Below, in pieces: positions 36,539 to 44,891 of a DNA stretch of 64,000 nucleotides. How positions within the stretch are numbered: position 1 is the first letter of the stretch; every line of letters starts with the position of its first letter. Under the pieces are notes generated by a model, which worked only from the letters and a program-made list of their open reading frames with translations, was not told the origin of the DNA and ran no database searches. The translations under genes were made by a program, and so were the position numbers. The DNA comes from CAZUXY01 sp964624235 (GTDB taxonomy: Bacteria; Spirochaetota; UBA4802; UBA5368): contig CAZUXY010000001.1 of assembly GCA_964624235.1 (NCBI GenBank), positions 62,001 to 126,000 of the forward strand, in the 5' to 3' direction.

Positions 36539-36545
36539 TTAAAAA

Positions 36546-36796
36546 CCTGTAAAAAAAATAAAAAGACTCCGTTGATCAACCATGGAGTCTTTTATGCAAC
36601 AGCAGAATGAGAGCCGGCCGGCGCGGTCACCAGAGGTACCGCGGGTTCCGGCCCACCTTATGGTACAAATCTTTCGTACTGATGTGCTTTTCAACTATAT
36701 CATCACCTCACACCCGGAGGTCATATCCCTTTACAATTTTTTGCAGCCTTCCTTTAATATACGTTCCCCTAACACAAACAGCGCAGGATCCTTTAC
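36546..36796 (-). ncRNA. candidate structured RNA (~245 nt) or long 3' UTR of the FGGY kinase gene
   Basis: Between a promoter match and a strong terminator. Hairpins readable on the minus strand include ACCTC...GAGGT (around 36700-36722), GTAC...GTAC (around 36662-36680), GTGGG-CCGGAA-CCCGC and GCGGT...ACCGC (36624-36660). It has no open frame with family features. I checked it by eye for tmRNA, SRP RNA, RNase P RNA and common riboswitch signatures and saw none. Boundaries are approximate. Confidence 0.35.
36551..36593 (-). terminator. strong intrinsic terminator upstream of phoH
   Basis: Minus strand: AAAAGACTCC pairs with GGAGTCTTTT (10 base pairs, 13-base loop holding the palindrome GTTGATCAAC), followed by a long T-rich tract. 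It ends transcription from the FGGY kinase gene or from the candidate RNA. Confidence 0.85.
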
Positions 36797-36802
36797 AATA
36801 CA

Positions 36803-36831
36803 ATTATCGGCCTCCTGACGATACCGGCCAA
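36803..36831 (-). promoter_or_regulatory. possible promoter of the candidate RNA
   Basis: Minus strand: TTGGCC (36831-36826), exactly 17 bases, GATAAT (36808-36803). It lies just after the stop codon of the FGGY kinase gene. The -10 matches 5 of 6 and the -35 only 4 of 6. Confidence 0.35.
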
Positions 36832-36840
36832 AGTATTTAA

Positions 36841-38424
36841 CTATCTTTTCGGCGGATACTGCGTAATGTTGCGGATATCCTCGTAGAGCGGTTTGAGACG
36901 ATTATATATCCTCAGGTAGACCTTTTCATAAAGCTGCAGGTAAATGTCCCGGTTTTTCGGTTTCGGTTCGAATACCCTGCCGACCCTGGTCATTTCCTTC
37001 ACCGCCACCGGGAAACCGCTATGCAATCCCAGCCCCACTGCGGCGTCGATCGCCGCCCCGAGCGCCGATGTCTCGTAGGTATGGGGCCGTTCCGCCGGCA
37101 GGTCGAAAATATCCGCGGTAATCTGCATTGCAACATCGCTCTGGGAGCCCCCTCCCGACACTCTCACCCTTTCAACGGTAACGCCGGTCTTTTTCTCGGT
37201 ACGCAGGGTCCCTTCCTTCAGGGCATACGCCAGCCCTTCAAGTATTGCCCTGTAGATATGTACCCTCGTATGCACGTCGCCGAACCCGATCACCGCTCCC
37301 TTGGCTTCCGGTCCGGGAACCTTCACCCCGGGAGACCAGTACGGTTGCAGCAAGAGGCCCATTGAACCGGGAGGGATGTTGGACACCAACTGGTCGAAAA
37401 GCTGTTCCGGACTGATACCCTTCTTTTTGGCGATGATTTCCTCCCGCATGCCGAATTCACGTTTAAACCAGCTTACCATCCAGAAACCGCGGTAGATCAT
37501 TACCTCGGTGTTGTATGCGCCAGGCACCGCACTGGGATAGGAGGGCAGAAGGGGCATAATCTCTACATAGCTTTCGCTGGTGGTCTCCACCGTGGCCGTG
37601 GTCCCATAGCTCAGGCAGGCTGTTTCGGGAGTAAGACAGCCCGATCCCAGTACTTCACAGGCCTTGTCGGTAGCGGCGGCCATCATGGGAAGTCCTGCCG
37701 GGATGCCGGTTTCCGACGCGGCTTTTGTGGTTATACGCCCCAGCTCTTCCGAAGGTCTTACGAGCGAGGGCAGAATGTGCTCATTCATAGGGAACCATTT
37801 CCACTTCATATCGCTCTTTTTAGCCCATTGCTGCTTTTTATAATCAAAGGGCACAAAACCCACGATATTGGCGGCAGAATCGATGAATTCGCCTGTCAGA
37901 CGGTAAATCAGGTACCCCGATAAAAACAGGTATTTATGGGTTTTTTCCCATATCTCCGGCTGGTTCTGCCGTATCCAGTTCGCTTCACATTCGGTAATGG
38001 CGTAATTAACCGCTTCTTCAAGACCCATTATTTTCAGCATCATATTCATAGGAGCCGGTATCCATTTGAATTTTTGGGCCCTGCGCTGATCAAGCCAGAC
38101 TATGGCCGGCCGCAGCGGTTTGCCGTTTTTATCGACGTTGACCATTGTGTCACGCTGGGAGGTTATGGTCACCCCTTTGATCGATTCCTTCGGGATTTTT
38201 GATGACTGCATCAGTTTTTTACAGGTCAGGCACAGGTTTTTCCAGTAGTAGTCCGGATGCTGTTCCGCCCACCCGGGATTATCGGAAAAATAGGGTTCAA
38301 TCTGGGTTTTTACCAGATGATGCAGATTGCCCCGCAGATCTACCAGGACCGCTCTTATGGATTGGGTCCCTACATCAATCGAGAGAATAACCTCCGACAC
38401 CTTACCGGTCCTTTTAACCGCCAT
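36841..38424 (-). CDS. FGGY-family carbohydrate kinase
   Basis: 527 residues, ATG with a perfect AGGAGG ribosome site. LSIDVGTQSIRAVLVD is the N-terminal phosphate-1 motif and RVRVSGGGSQSDVAMQITADIF is the C-terminal adenosine/phosphate-2 signature of FGGY kinases. AAATDKACEVLGSGCL and YGTTATVE match the middle of the fold. Such enzymes phosphorylate xylulose, glycerol, ribulose or related sugars; the substrate cannot be told from sequence and no sugar-pathway genes are adjacent. Single-gene transcript. Confidence 0.88.
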   Translation of the reverse strand: MAVKRTGKVSEVILSIDVGTQSIRAVLVDLRGNLHHLVKTQIEPYFSDNPGWAEQHPDYYWKNLCLTCKKLMQSSKIPKESIKGVTITSQRDTMVNVDKNGKPLRPAIVWLDQRRAQKFKWIPAPMNMMLKIMGLEEAVNYAITECEANWIRQNQPEIWEKTHKYLFLSGYLIYRLTGEFIDSAANIVGFVPFDYKKQQWAKKSDMKWKWFPMNEHILPSLVRPSEELGRITTKAASETGIPAGLPMMAAATDKACEVLGSGCLTPETACLSYGTTATVETTSESYVEIMPLLPSYPSAVPGAYNTEVMIYRGFWMVSWFKREFGMREEIIAKKKGISPEQLFDQLVSNIPPGSMGLLLQPYWSPGVKVPGPEAKGAVIGFGDVHTRVHIYRAILEGLAYALKEGTLRTEKKTGVTVERVRVSGGGSQSDVAMQITADIFDLPAERPHTYETSALGAAIDAAVGLGLHSGFPVAVKEMTRVGRVFEPKPKNRDIYLQLYEKVYLRIYNRLKPLYEDIRNITQYPPKR

Positions 38425-38621
38425 GATCAGCCTCCTGCATATGGTTCAGGTTACTGTTTAAACCCTGCAATTATATACATTCCTGTCGGGTTCGTCATTC
38501 ATTTTTTAGCATTATCATTTTCTGAATTAAAAATTGTATTGAATTTACCCGCCGGCAAAAGGGATAGTTGTACAACACGCGCTGGTATTTTCAACCGTCT
38601 GAAAATTCAAGGAACACCGCT

Positions 38622-39386
38622 ATGACGGCATACGTGACAGAATCAGTTAATATATCCCGGGACCATTATTTGCTGGTCTTTGACGCCCCTCATATGGAGC
38701 CTTCATCTCCGGGACAGTTTGTCAATATCCGCATCAGCCCTGCCACCGATCCCCTGGTGAGGCGTCCTTTTTCAGTCTTTTCCCACGAAAAGAACAAAAT
38801 CGAAATTGTTGTAAAAAGCGTGGGCAGGGGGACCGGTTCCATTTCCTCGTTCAGACCGGGAGAACCGGTTGATCTGCTGGGTCCGCTGGGGAGAGGATTC
38901 ACTGTACGCCCGAATGCCCGGGCTCTGCTGGTGGGCGGAGGAGTGGGAAACGCTCCCCTCTATTATCTGGCATGGCGACTGAAGTCTCATGGAACAGCGA
39001 TAACCTACCTCTATTGCTCCCGCTCCCGGGAATACCAGTTCCTGCTCGAACGGTTTGCGGAAACGGTCGACAGGCTGGTTATCGCCACCGACGACGGCAC
39101 GGCAGGTGTAAAGGGTCTGGCCCCTGAAATCGCCGCTGAAGTGATACGGGAGGAGGGGTTCGAGATGGTGTGCACCTGCGGTCCGACGCCCATGATGGAA
39201 GGAATGGTCAACGTGTCAAAGAACGCCGGTGTCCCCATTGAGGTTTCCCTGGAAAACTATTTCGGGTGCGGGATCGGCCTGTGCTCGGGCTGTACAGTGG
39301 AAACGGTTGATGGCAACAAAAGGGCTTGTGTCGACGGACCGGTAATGGATGGGAAGAGCATTCTATGGAATACTATGCCTGTTTGA
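38622..39386 (+). CDS. pyrK: dihydroorotate dehydrogenase electron-transfer subunit (FAD / 2Fe-2S)
   Basis: 254 residues from ATG 38622, preceded by AAGGAA; an 18-codon extension lacks support. An FAD-binding barrel (RRPFSVFS, GRGTGSIS), a nucleotide-binding domain (LLVGGGVGNAPLYYLAWRLK; CTCGPTPMM) and a 2Fe-2S site (NYFGCGIGLCSGCTVE...RACVDGP) are in the PyrK order. It passes electrons from NADH to class 1B PyrD. pyrD is not adjacent, which is unusual. The 3' end overlaps the convergent hydrolase gene by 14 bases. Confidence 0.9.
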   Translation: MTAYVTESVNISRDHYLLVFDAPHMEPSSPGQFVNIRISPATDPLVRRPFSVFSHEKNKIEIVVKSVGRGTGSISSFRPGEPVDLLGPLGRGFTVRPNARALLVGGGVGNAPLYYLAWRLKSHGTAITYLYCSRSREYQFLLERFAETVDRLVIATDDGTAGVKGLAPEIAAEVIREEGFEMVCTCGPTPMMEGMVNVSKNAGVPIEVSLENYFGCGIGLCSGCTVETVDGNKRACVDGPVMDGKSILWNTMPV

Positions 39387-39942
39387 AAACCGGGGAAAGG
39401 CGCTTGAATTCCGGGGTGCCCGACCTTTCCAGCAGCATGAACGATATGGTTTCTGCCGGATAGATTAAAGCGCCCGCCTCCCTCATCAATTCCAGTCCCA
39501 TCATCCACTGGTGATCACTTCGCGACGCCACCGCATCGGACGCCACTATGGCAATATACTTCCCGTCCAGAAGGCTGAGCACGGTCTGTACCACGCAGAT
39601 ATGTGTTTCCACACCGCATACGATTATAGCGCGGCGCTCCATATCGGCTATCGCCCGCGCAATCGCCGTGTCCTTCATGCAGTTGAAATGGATCTTGTCG
39701 TAGGGAACGACATCGGGCAGATGCTTTTGTATTTCAGGAACGGTTTGTCCCAGACCCTTGCTGTACTGTTCTGTAATAATTACGGGAAGTTTGAACTCTT
39801 TTGCCGTTTCAATAATTATGCCGGCGTTTCGAAACAGGCGTTTTTTCGTATCGTCGCCGAAAGGAACCATGAACCGCTCCTGTATATCGATAACCAGCAG
39901 TCCGCAATTATCCTTTTCAATCGTATACATTTTATTCGTCAT
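39373..39942 (-). CDS. isochorismatase-family cysteine hydrolase
   Basis: 189 residues from ATG 39942 (GTG five codons upstream is possible). The catalytic triad of the family is visible: Asp in LLVIDIQERF, Lys in PYDKIHFNC and the nucleophile Cys in VCGVETHICVVQT. Members include nicotinamidase, isochorismatase and YcaC-like enzymes; the nicotinamidase metal-site pattern is not clear, so substrate is open. Convergent with pyrK and overlapping it by 14 bases. Confidence 0.85.
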   Translation of the reverse strand: MTNKMYTIEKDNCGLLVIDIQERFMVPFGDDTKKRLFRNAGIIIETAKEFKLPVIITEQYSKGLGQTVPEIQKHLPDVVPYDKIHFNCMKDTAIARAIADMERRAIIVCGVETHICVVQTVLSLLDGKYIAIVASDAVASRSDHQWMMGLELMREAGALIYPAETISFMLLERSGTPEFKRLSPVFKQA

Positions 39943-39987
39943 ATAAGTTTGTCCCACGGGAGTGCTGCCGCTCAGAACTGAACCTTA

Positions 39988-42525
39988 TCACAGCAGGTCA
40001 TTACCGATATTCTCAAGCACCGAACCTTTCTGCTTTTTTCGTTTAATGTTCTTCAGAATAGATTTTTTATGACGTTCGGTGATGTTTTCCTTCGGTCCTT
40101 TCTGTATCGGGTCTATATCCATTTCCCTGCCGCTGCAAAGGTTGCATTCATCGGTGGGTTCAGTGCCCGGGATAAACACCTCCTTAATACGCTTGTTGCA
40201 TCGGGACGACGGCAGCAATCCCGAGTTGGCGCACACCTCCTTTTCGCTCAAATAAGCATATATGGGAAAGTTCAGCACCGCCTCGTCTTTCATCGCAGCC
40301 TTCATGTACTCCCTCCATACAGGAGCTACCACCGCACCTCCCGCCTGACCCATGCCCAGGGAAAGTCCCAATTTGTCATATCCCATCCAGATACAGGTGG
40401 TCAACTGCGGCACGAAACCGACGAACCAGGCATCCTTCCAGTTGTTGGTCGTTCCGGTTTTGCCGCCGGCCTGTCTTCCCAGAGCGGCCCCCATCCCGGT
40501 TCCCCTGGAGATGACCGTCTGGAGCATGCTGATCATGATCTGGGCCGTCTCTGGATGCAACACCTGTATCGATCCGTTTTTTCTTGCCTTTTCGATTTTT
40601 TTCGCGTTGTCTTCTTCATTGTTTTCCAGGATTTTCCCGGAACGGTCTTTTATATACCGTATGCTGAAAGGAAAAACATCCTTGCCGCCGTTGGCTATAA
40701 TGGCATAAGCCCTGGCCAGTTCAAGGGGGCTCACTTCCATGGTGCCCAGGGCTATTGAAAAATTCCTGCGCAGTCTGGTGGATGCATCATTGGGGCTGAG
40801 CTTGAGCAGTTTTGTGTAATATTTCATCACCGTCTCTATGCCGATTGCGTCGGCGATTCGGATGGATATAACGTTGATTGAAAGAGCCAGCGCCTTGCGC
40901 AACCTCAGCAGGCCGTAATACTCTCCTTCATAATTTTCAGGGATCCAGTCACCTCCTTCGGTGTCGAGATACACGAGTGGTGAATCCAGGACCGCCGTCG
41001 CGGGCGTGAATTTTCTTGATTCCATCGCCGCGGAGTACAGCAACGGCTTTATCGCCGATCCGGGTTGGCGCTGGGACTGCATCACCCTGTTGAGCTGGTT
41101 TATGCTGGTGAACTCGCTACCGCCGACCATGGCTTCGATATATCCGTTACGATGGTCTATGGAGATTAAACAGCCTTCCACCTTCTGGTAGTCCTTGTCG
41201 TCAAGGTAGTCCTTGCGGTAGACCGATATGACGTTACCTACGCTCTCGAATCCGGTAAAACAGTTAAGTATGTCCAGGTCATCAACGATGTTCTCCCTTA
41301 GATAACTGTTTATTTTTTCCTTTTCATATGAACCGGTCCGTGAAAACGGTTTAATGTTAAACAACATTGATATCATGCCGACCATGTCGTTATAATGATC
41401 AATTATATAATCATCCCTCTTGAAGGAAAGGTTCCCCGAGATTTCAGTCTGGCGCTCAAGAGCGGCAGACATGATATTCTGTGCGGCGATCTGTTTTTTA
41501 ACATCAAGGGTGGTGTATACCAGAAGCCCGTCCTCGAATACCTTTTCCTCTCCATACTTCTTTATCAGTATGCGGCGGAGATACTCGGTAAACCACGGGG
41601 CCTTATCGGTGCGTGACGACCATGTATTCATGGTGGGAGGGAGTTCGTTGATGTAGTACAGATAATTGGGCCAGAACTCAAGATAGGCCTTTTCCGCTTC
41701 GGATATGCGTATATTCCCCATCTCCACCATTTTCGCGAGTACGATCTTATGACGTTCCATTGAACGTTTCGGGTGCCGTAAGGGAGAAAGGTTGTTAGGA
41801 GAGGACGGGAGGGTCGCCAGAAGCGCGGATTCGGCCAGGTTGAGGTCCCATACGTGCTTGTTGAAATAAAACTGCGAAGCCGATTCTACACCGTAAGCCC
41901 CGTGTCCAAGGAAAATCTGGTTCAGGTAAAGCCCCATTATTTCATCTTTAGTATAAAACATTTCCATCATGAGGGCTATAAATGCTTCTTTCGCTTTCCT
42001 GAAGATGCTCCTCTTCCCTGATGTGAGCAGAATTTTGGAAAGCTGTTGAGTGATGGTGCTTCCTCCCTGCCTTATCCTGCCGGAAAATATATTAATGAAA
42101 AAAGCCCTTACGATACCCTTGGGATTAATGCCGAAATGAGAGTAAAACTCATTGTCCTCAATGGCGATAAATGCACTGACCAGGTGAGCTGGTATTTTCT
42201 TATAGGGAACCACCTCGCGTTTCTGACGGAATAGTTCTGACACCAGCAGGCCGTTTTTATCATATATTTTTGTGGCAATCTTCGGCTGAAAGTTTGCGAT
42301 TTCCCTTACCCGGTAGAAATCCATCACCAGTATGACCAAAAGCGCCACGGACACTCCTACAGCGAGTCCGATTATTGCGTTTCTGGTGCTACCCATTCTT
42401 GATAACGCCCATGATACGGTATCTTTTATGAAAGCAATCAAAGGAGGTTCGGGGTACGAGGTATGAATTTTACCCATCCCGAATTTTTTCATTCTCATTG
42501 ATTGTCCTTTATATTTCCTGATCAT
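39988..42525 (-). CDS. class A penicillin-binding protein (PBP1A family)
   Basis: 845 residues. A cytoplasmic tail and one membrane helix (about 48-70) are followed by a glycosyltransferase domain (EDNEFYSHFGIN; GGSTITQQLSKI; NQIFLGHGAYGVESAS) and a transpeptidase domain with SAIKP (SxxK), SIN (SxN) and GGKTGTTN (KTG). It polymerises and cross-links peptidoglycan. Near the end is a cysteine-containing tail (CANSGLL...CNKR...DECNLCSG) and a basic terminus. An LpoB-type activator gene is at 51374, about 9 kb away. Confidence 0.93.
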   Translation of the reverse strand: MIRKYKGQSMRMKKFGMGKIHTSYPEPPLIAFIKDTVSWALSRMGSTRNAIIGLAVGVSVALLVILVMDFYRVREIANFQPKIATKIYDKNGLLVSELFRQKREVVPYKKIPAHLVSAFIAIEDNEFYSHFGINPKGIVRAFFINIFSGRIRQGGSTITQQLSKILLTSGKRSIFRKAKEAFIALMMEMFYTKDEIMGLYLNQIFLGHGAYGVESASQFYFNKHVWDLNLAESALLATLPSSPNNLSPLRHPKRSMERHKIVLAKMVEMGNIRISEAEKAYLEFWPNYLYYINELPPTMNTWSSRTDKAPWFTEYLRRILIKKYGEEKVFEDGLLVYTTLDVKKQIAAQNIMSAALERQTEISGNLSFKRDDYIIDHYNDMVGMISMLFNIKPFSRTGSYEKEKINSYLRENIVDDLDILNCFTGFESVGNVISVYRKDYLDDKDYQKVEGCLISIDHRNGYIEAMVGGSEFTSINQLNRVMQSQRQPGSAIKPLLYSAAMESRKFTPATAVLDSPLVYLDTEGGDWIPENYEGEYYGLLRLRKALALSINVISIRIADAIGIETVMKYYTKLLKLSPNDASTRLRRNFSIALGTMEVSPLELARAYAIIANGGKDVFPFSIRYIKDRSGKILENNEEDNAKKIEKARKNGSIQVLHPETAQIMISMLQTVISRGTGMGAALGRQAGGKTGTTNNWKDAWFVGFVPQLTTCIWMGYDKLGLSLGMGQAGGAVVAPVWREYMKAAMKDEAVLNFPIYAYLSEKEVCANSGLLPSSRCNKRIKEVFIPGTEPTDECNLCSGREMDIDPIQKGPKENITERHKKSILKNIKRKKQKGSVLENIGNDLL

Positions 42526-42866
42526 GTAGACCCCAAAAAACCTTTGTTTCCGACGGCGGATAGAAACTTATTTAAATCATCTGCATGTATGGTTGTTCAA
42601 TAAATAAACCATCCCTGCAGAGAATCAGCACTTTTTCATTTAAAGAAAAATTATTACACAAAAAAATTCAAAAAATTAAAAAAAATACAATTAAAATAAA
42701 AAAGGGAGGATATAATCCATATTTATGAATAAATGACTCTAAATTCTAATAAACAGCTGGATTCACTTTAACCCAATTTTTGAAATCTGTCGAGCTTGTG
42801 AATGACATCCCAAGCAATTATTTGAGCTATCACGGACGATAGTAATCATTTTCAAGGAGGAAAAAC
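42526..42866. other. 341-base AT-rich divergent region upstream of flaB
   Basis: Separates the PBP1A gene from flaB. It holds poly-A/T stretches. An isolated TATAAT occurs near 42712, and a GACGATAG (42835-42842) resembles part of a sigma-28 -10 element, but without a TAAA at the right distance. I could not fix the flaB promoter. AAGGAGG at about 42854 is the flaB ribosome site. Confidence 0.5.
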
Positions 42867-43715
42867 ATGATTATTAACCACAACGTCAGCGCAATATTCT
42901 CCCACCGAACCCTGAAGTTCCACGACTGGAATATCACGTCGGACATTGAAAAACTGTCATCGGGAATGAGAATCAACCGCGCGGGTGACGATGCTTCCGG
43001 ACTCGCGGTATCTGAAAAGATGAGGTCCCAGATCCAGGGCCTGCGTCAGGCTGAAAGGAACACCGAAGACGGTATGTCCATGATTCAGACAGCGGAAGGT
43101 TACCTGCAGGAAACCCACGAGATTATCCAGAGGATCCGCGTACTGGCCGTCCAGGCCGCCAACGGAGTATATACTCCCGAAGACCGGCAGTTGATCCAGG
43201 TTGAAATATCTGAACTGGTCGATGAAGTGGACCGTATATCCTCACAGGCAGAGTTCAACAAGATGAAGCTGTTGACCGGTTCCTTCGCCAGGCTGCACCC
43301 CACCGCTTCCATGTGGTTCCATATGGGGCCCAACATGCACCAGCGGGAACGGGTTTTTATTGAAACCATGACGACGGCGGCTCTCGGGTTGAGAAATCCC
43401 ACCGTACTCACTTTCATTTCAATCTCAACCCCCGGAAAAGCAAACTCGGTAATCGGATTGGCGGACGAAGCACTCAGGATCATATCCAAGCAGCGTGCCG
43501 ACCTCGGCGCTTACTATAACCGGCTCCAGCACGCGGCGAAGGGCCTCATGAACGCCTATGAGAACACCCAGGCGTCTGAAAGCCGTATACGTGACACCGA
43601 CATGGCGGAACAGATGTCCTCTTTCGTCAGATACCAGATACTGACTCAGGCGGCCACCGCCATGCTGGCGCAGGCAAATACGAAGTCTCAGTCCGTGTTG
43701 CAGCTCTTAAAATAA
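42867..43715 (+). CDS. flaB: flagellin FlaB-type core (periplasmic flagellum) protein
   Basis: 282 residues, ribosome site AAGGAGG. The N-terminal D0/D1 (MIINHNVSAIFSHR; LSSGMRINRAGDDASGLAVS) and C-terminal D1/D0 helices (ESRIRDTDMAEQMSSF; AQANTKSQSVLQLLK) are present, with almost no variable D2/D3. The short middle with TASMWFHMGPNMHQRERVFI is the spirochaete FlaB hallmark. It forms the core of the periplasmic flagellar filament. Single-gene unit with a terminator right after it; no other flagellar genes are in the window. Confidence 0.96.
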   Translation: MIINHNVSAIFSHRTLKFHDWNITSDIEKLSSGMRINRAGDDASGLAVSEKMRSQIQGLRQAERNTEDGMSMIQTAEGYLQETHEIIQRIRVLAVQAANGVYTPEDRQLIQVEISELVDEVDRISSQAEFNKMKLLTGSFARLHPTASMWFHMGPNMHQRERVFIETMTTAALGLRNPTVLTFISISTPGKANSVIGLADEALRIISKQRADLGAYYNRLQHAAKGLMNAYENTQASESRIRDTDMAEQMSSFVRYQILTQAATAMLAQANTKSQSVLQLLK

Positions 43716-43742
43716 TGAACCAGCATCGCAGTACCATTTACA

Positions 43743-43770
43743 AAAAGCCGGGTCCTCCCACCCGGCTTTT
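43743..43770. terminator. bidirectional terminator between flaB and the hydrolase gene
   Basis: AAAAGCCGGG / CCCGGCTTTT, ten-base-pair stem, eight-base loop, T-tracts on both sides. It serves flaB (plus) and the alpha/beta hydrolase gene (minus), whose ends converge here. Confidence 0.9.
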
Positions 43771-43798
43771 AATTTTCCATGCACATGACACCGTCGTT

Positions 43799-44767
43799 CT
43801 ACTTTTTCTTTCCGGCTCTTTTTGAGGTTGAAGGTTTAGTAACCGCACGATTTTTCTTCACAAGATGCTTTTTCTTCACCGCTGGGGAGGTCTTGTGGGA
43901 TTTGTGCTTCAGTGCCACCGTTTGTGTTTCAATCCACATAACAACCGTATCCAGCACCCTGTTTCGTTCTTTCAGGGTTTCATTCATGGTCTCATGGAAA
44001 AGACCCGGATAAATATGTAATGCTTTACGCTTCCCCTCGGTCGACGCTTTTGCATAAACGATCTCGCTTCCCCTGGGACTTACCATCTTGTCTTCTTCTC
44101 CATGGAAAATCAAGAGAGGTATTGTAAGTTCGCCGGTCCTCGCGATACACTCTGCACCCGCTGCGATGAATTCGGTATAAAACCTCGCGGTCACCTTGTT
44201 GTGTACAAAGGGATCATTTGTGTAAGTTTTTACCACATTCTCATCATGTGAGAGCAGTTTGGGATCAAGTTCATTCGACATGGTAAGACCGGGAATATAA
44301 CGGGAGAAAAATTTCCCCAGGCCGGTCTTCCAGCCCGGAACCTCCACCGCAAGGATAAAAGCCGGTGCGGAAAGTATAAGTCCGTCTACATCGCTTGAAT
44401 GGCTAAGCGTGTATTTGCATGCGATGAGACCGCCCATACTGTGACCCATCAGTATAAACGGGATTTTTTCATGCTCCATTTTTATACAATTGATATAGAG
44501 ATTTAAATCGGAAATATACTCAGAAAATGCATCCACATGACCGGGCTTACCTCCTGAACGCCCATGACCCCGGTGGTCCATGGAAAAAACAGATACCCCC
44601 TTTCCTTGCAGCTTTTTAATGATGTTCATATATCTGCCCGAATGTTCACCTAATCCATGGGCGATAAAAAGAACCACCCTGGGTTTTTTGACATTCCAGC
44701 TTTGAAAAAATATTTCCACACCGCCCTTGCCGACGAACGTCCCTGAATTATACTCATATGCTTCCAT
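43799..44767 (-). CDS. alpha/beta hydrolase (monoacylglycerol-lipase type) with lysine-rich tail
   Basis: 322 residues. FIAHGLGEHSGRYMNI, the nucleophile elbow LMGHSMGGLIA, an Asp in HGEEDKMVSP and a His in YPGLFHETMNE give a Ser-Asp-His lipase triad. It belongs with monoacylglycerol lipase/lysophospholipase-like enzymes (Hydrolase_4). The last ~38 residues are a basic, disordered-looking tail (KKKHLVKKN; SKRAGKKK) that is not part of the fold and might bind nucleic acid or membrane. No signal peptide is present. Confidence 0.85.
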   Translation of the reverse strand: MEAYEYNSGTFVGKGGVEIFFQSWNVKKPRVVLFIAHGLGEHSGRYMNIIKKLQGKGVSVFSMDHRGHGRSGGKPGHVDAFSEYISDLNLYINCIKMEHEKIPFILMGHSMGGLIACKYTLSHSSDVDGLILSAPAFILAVEVPGWKTGLGKFFSRYIPGLTMSNELDPKLLSHDENVVKTYTNDPFVHNKVTARFYTEFIAAGAECIARTGELTIPLLIFHGEEDKMVSPRGSEIVYAKASTEGKRKALHIYPGLFHETMNETLKERNRVLDTVVMWIETQTVALKHKSHKTSPAVKKKHLVKKNRAVTKPSTSKRAGKKK

Positions 44768-44891
44768 ATACCGTGTTACCTCATCCTGCGAATATTATTT
44801 CAAATAGTATATCTTTCTTACAATTCACTACACAAACCATTAACAAAAAATCAAACAGAATATGCCGATCGTTTCATGTTTTCCTGGAATG

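Larger units (their letters stand above)
36413..36840. other. 428-base gene-free region: phoH promoter, strong terminator, candidate structured RNA
   Basis: On the minus strand, from right to left: a promoter match (36803-36831), about 200 bases rich in short hairpins, a strong terminator (36551-36593), then the phoH promoter (36511-36538). The plus-strand open frames here are short and have no family features. Confidence 0.65.

Noticed and set aside
36546..36796. tmRNA, SRP RNA or RNase P RNA
   Set aside because: None of the conserved sequences of these RNAs (CCA end, tetraloop core, P4 motif) could be found in the stretch.
42526..42866. sigma-28 promoter for flaB
   Set aside because: GACGATAG at 42835 resembles the -10 element, but there is no TAAA at the proper distance and the leader would be very short.
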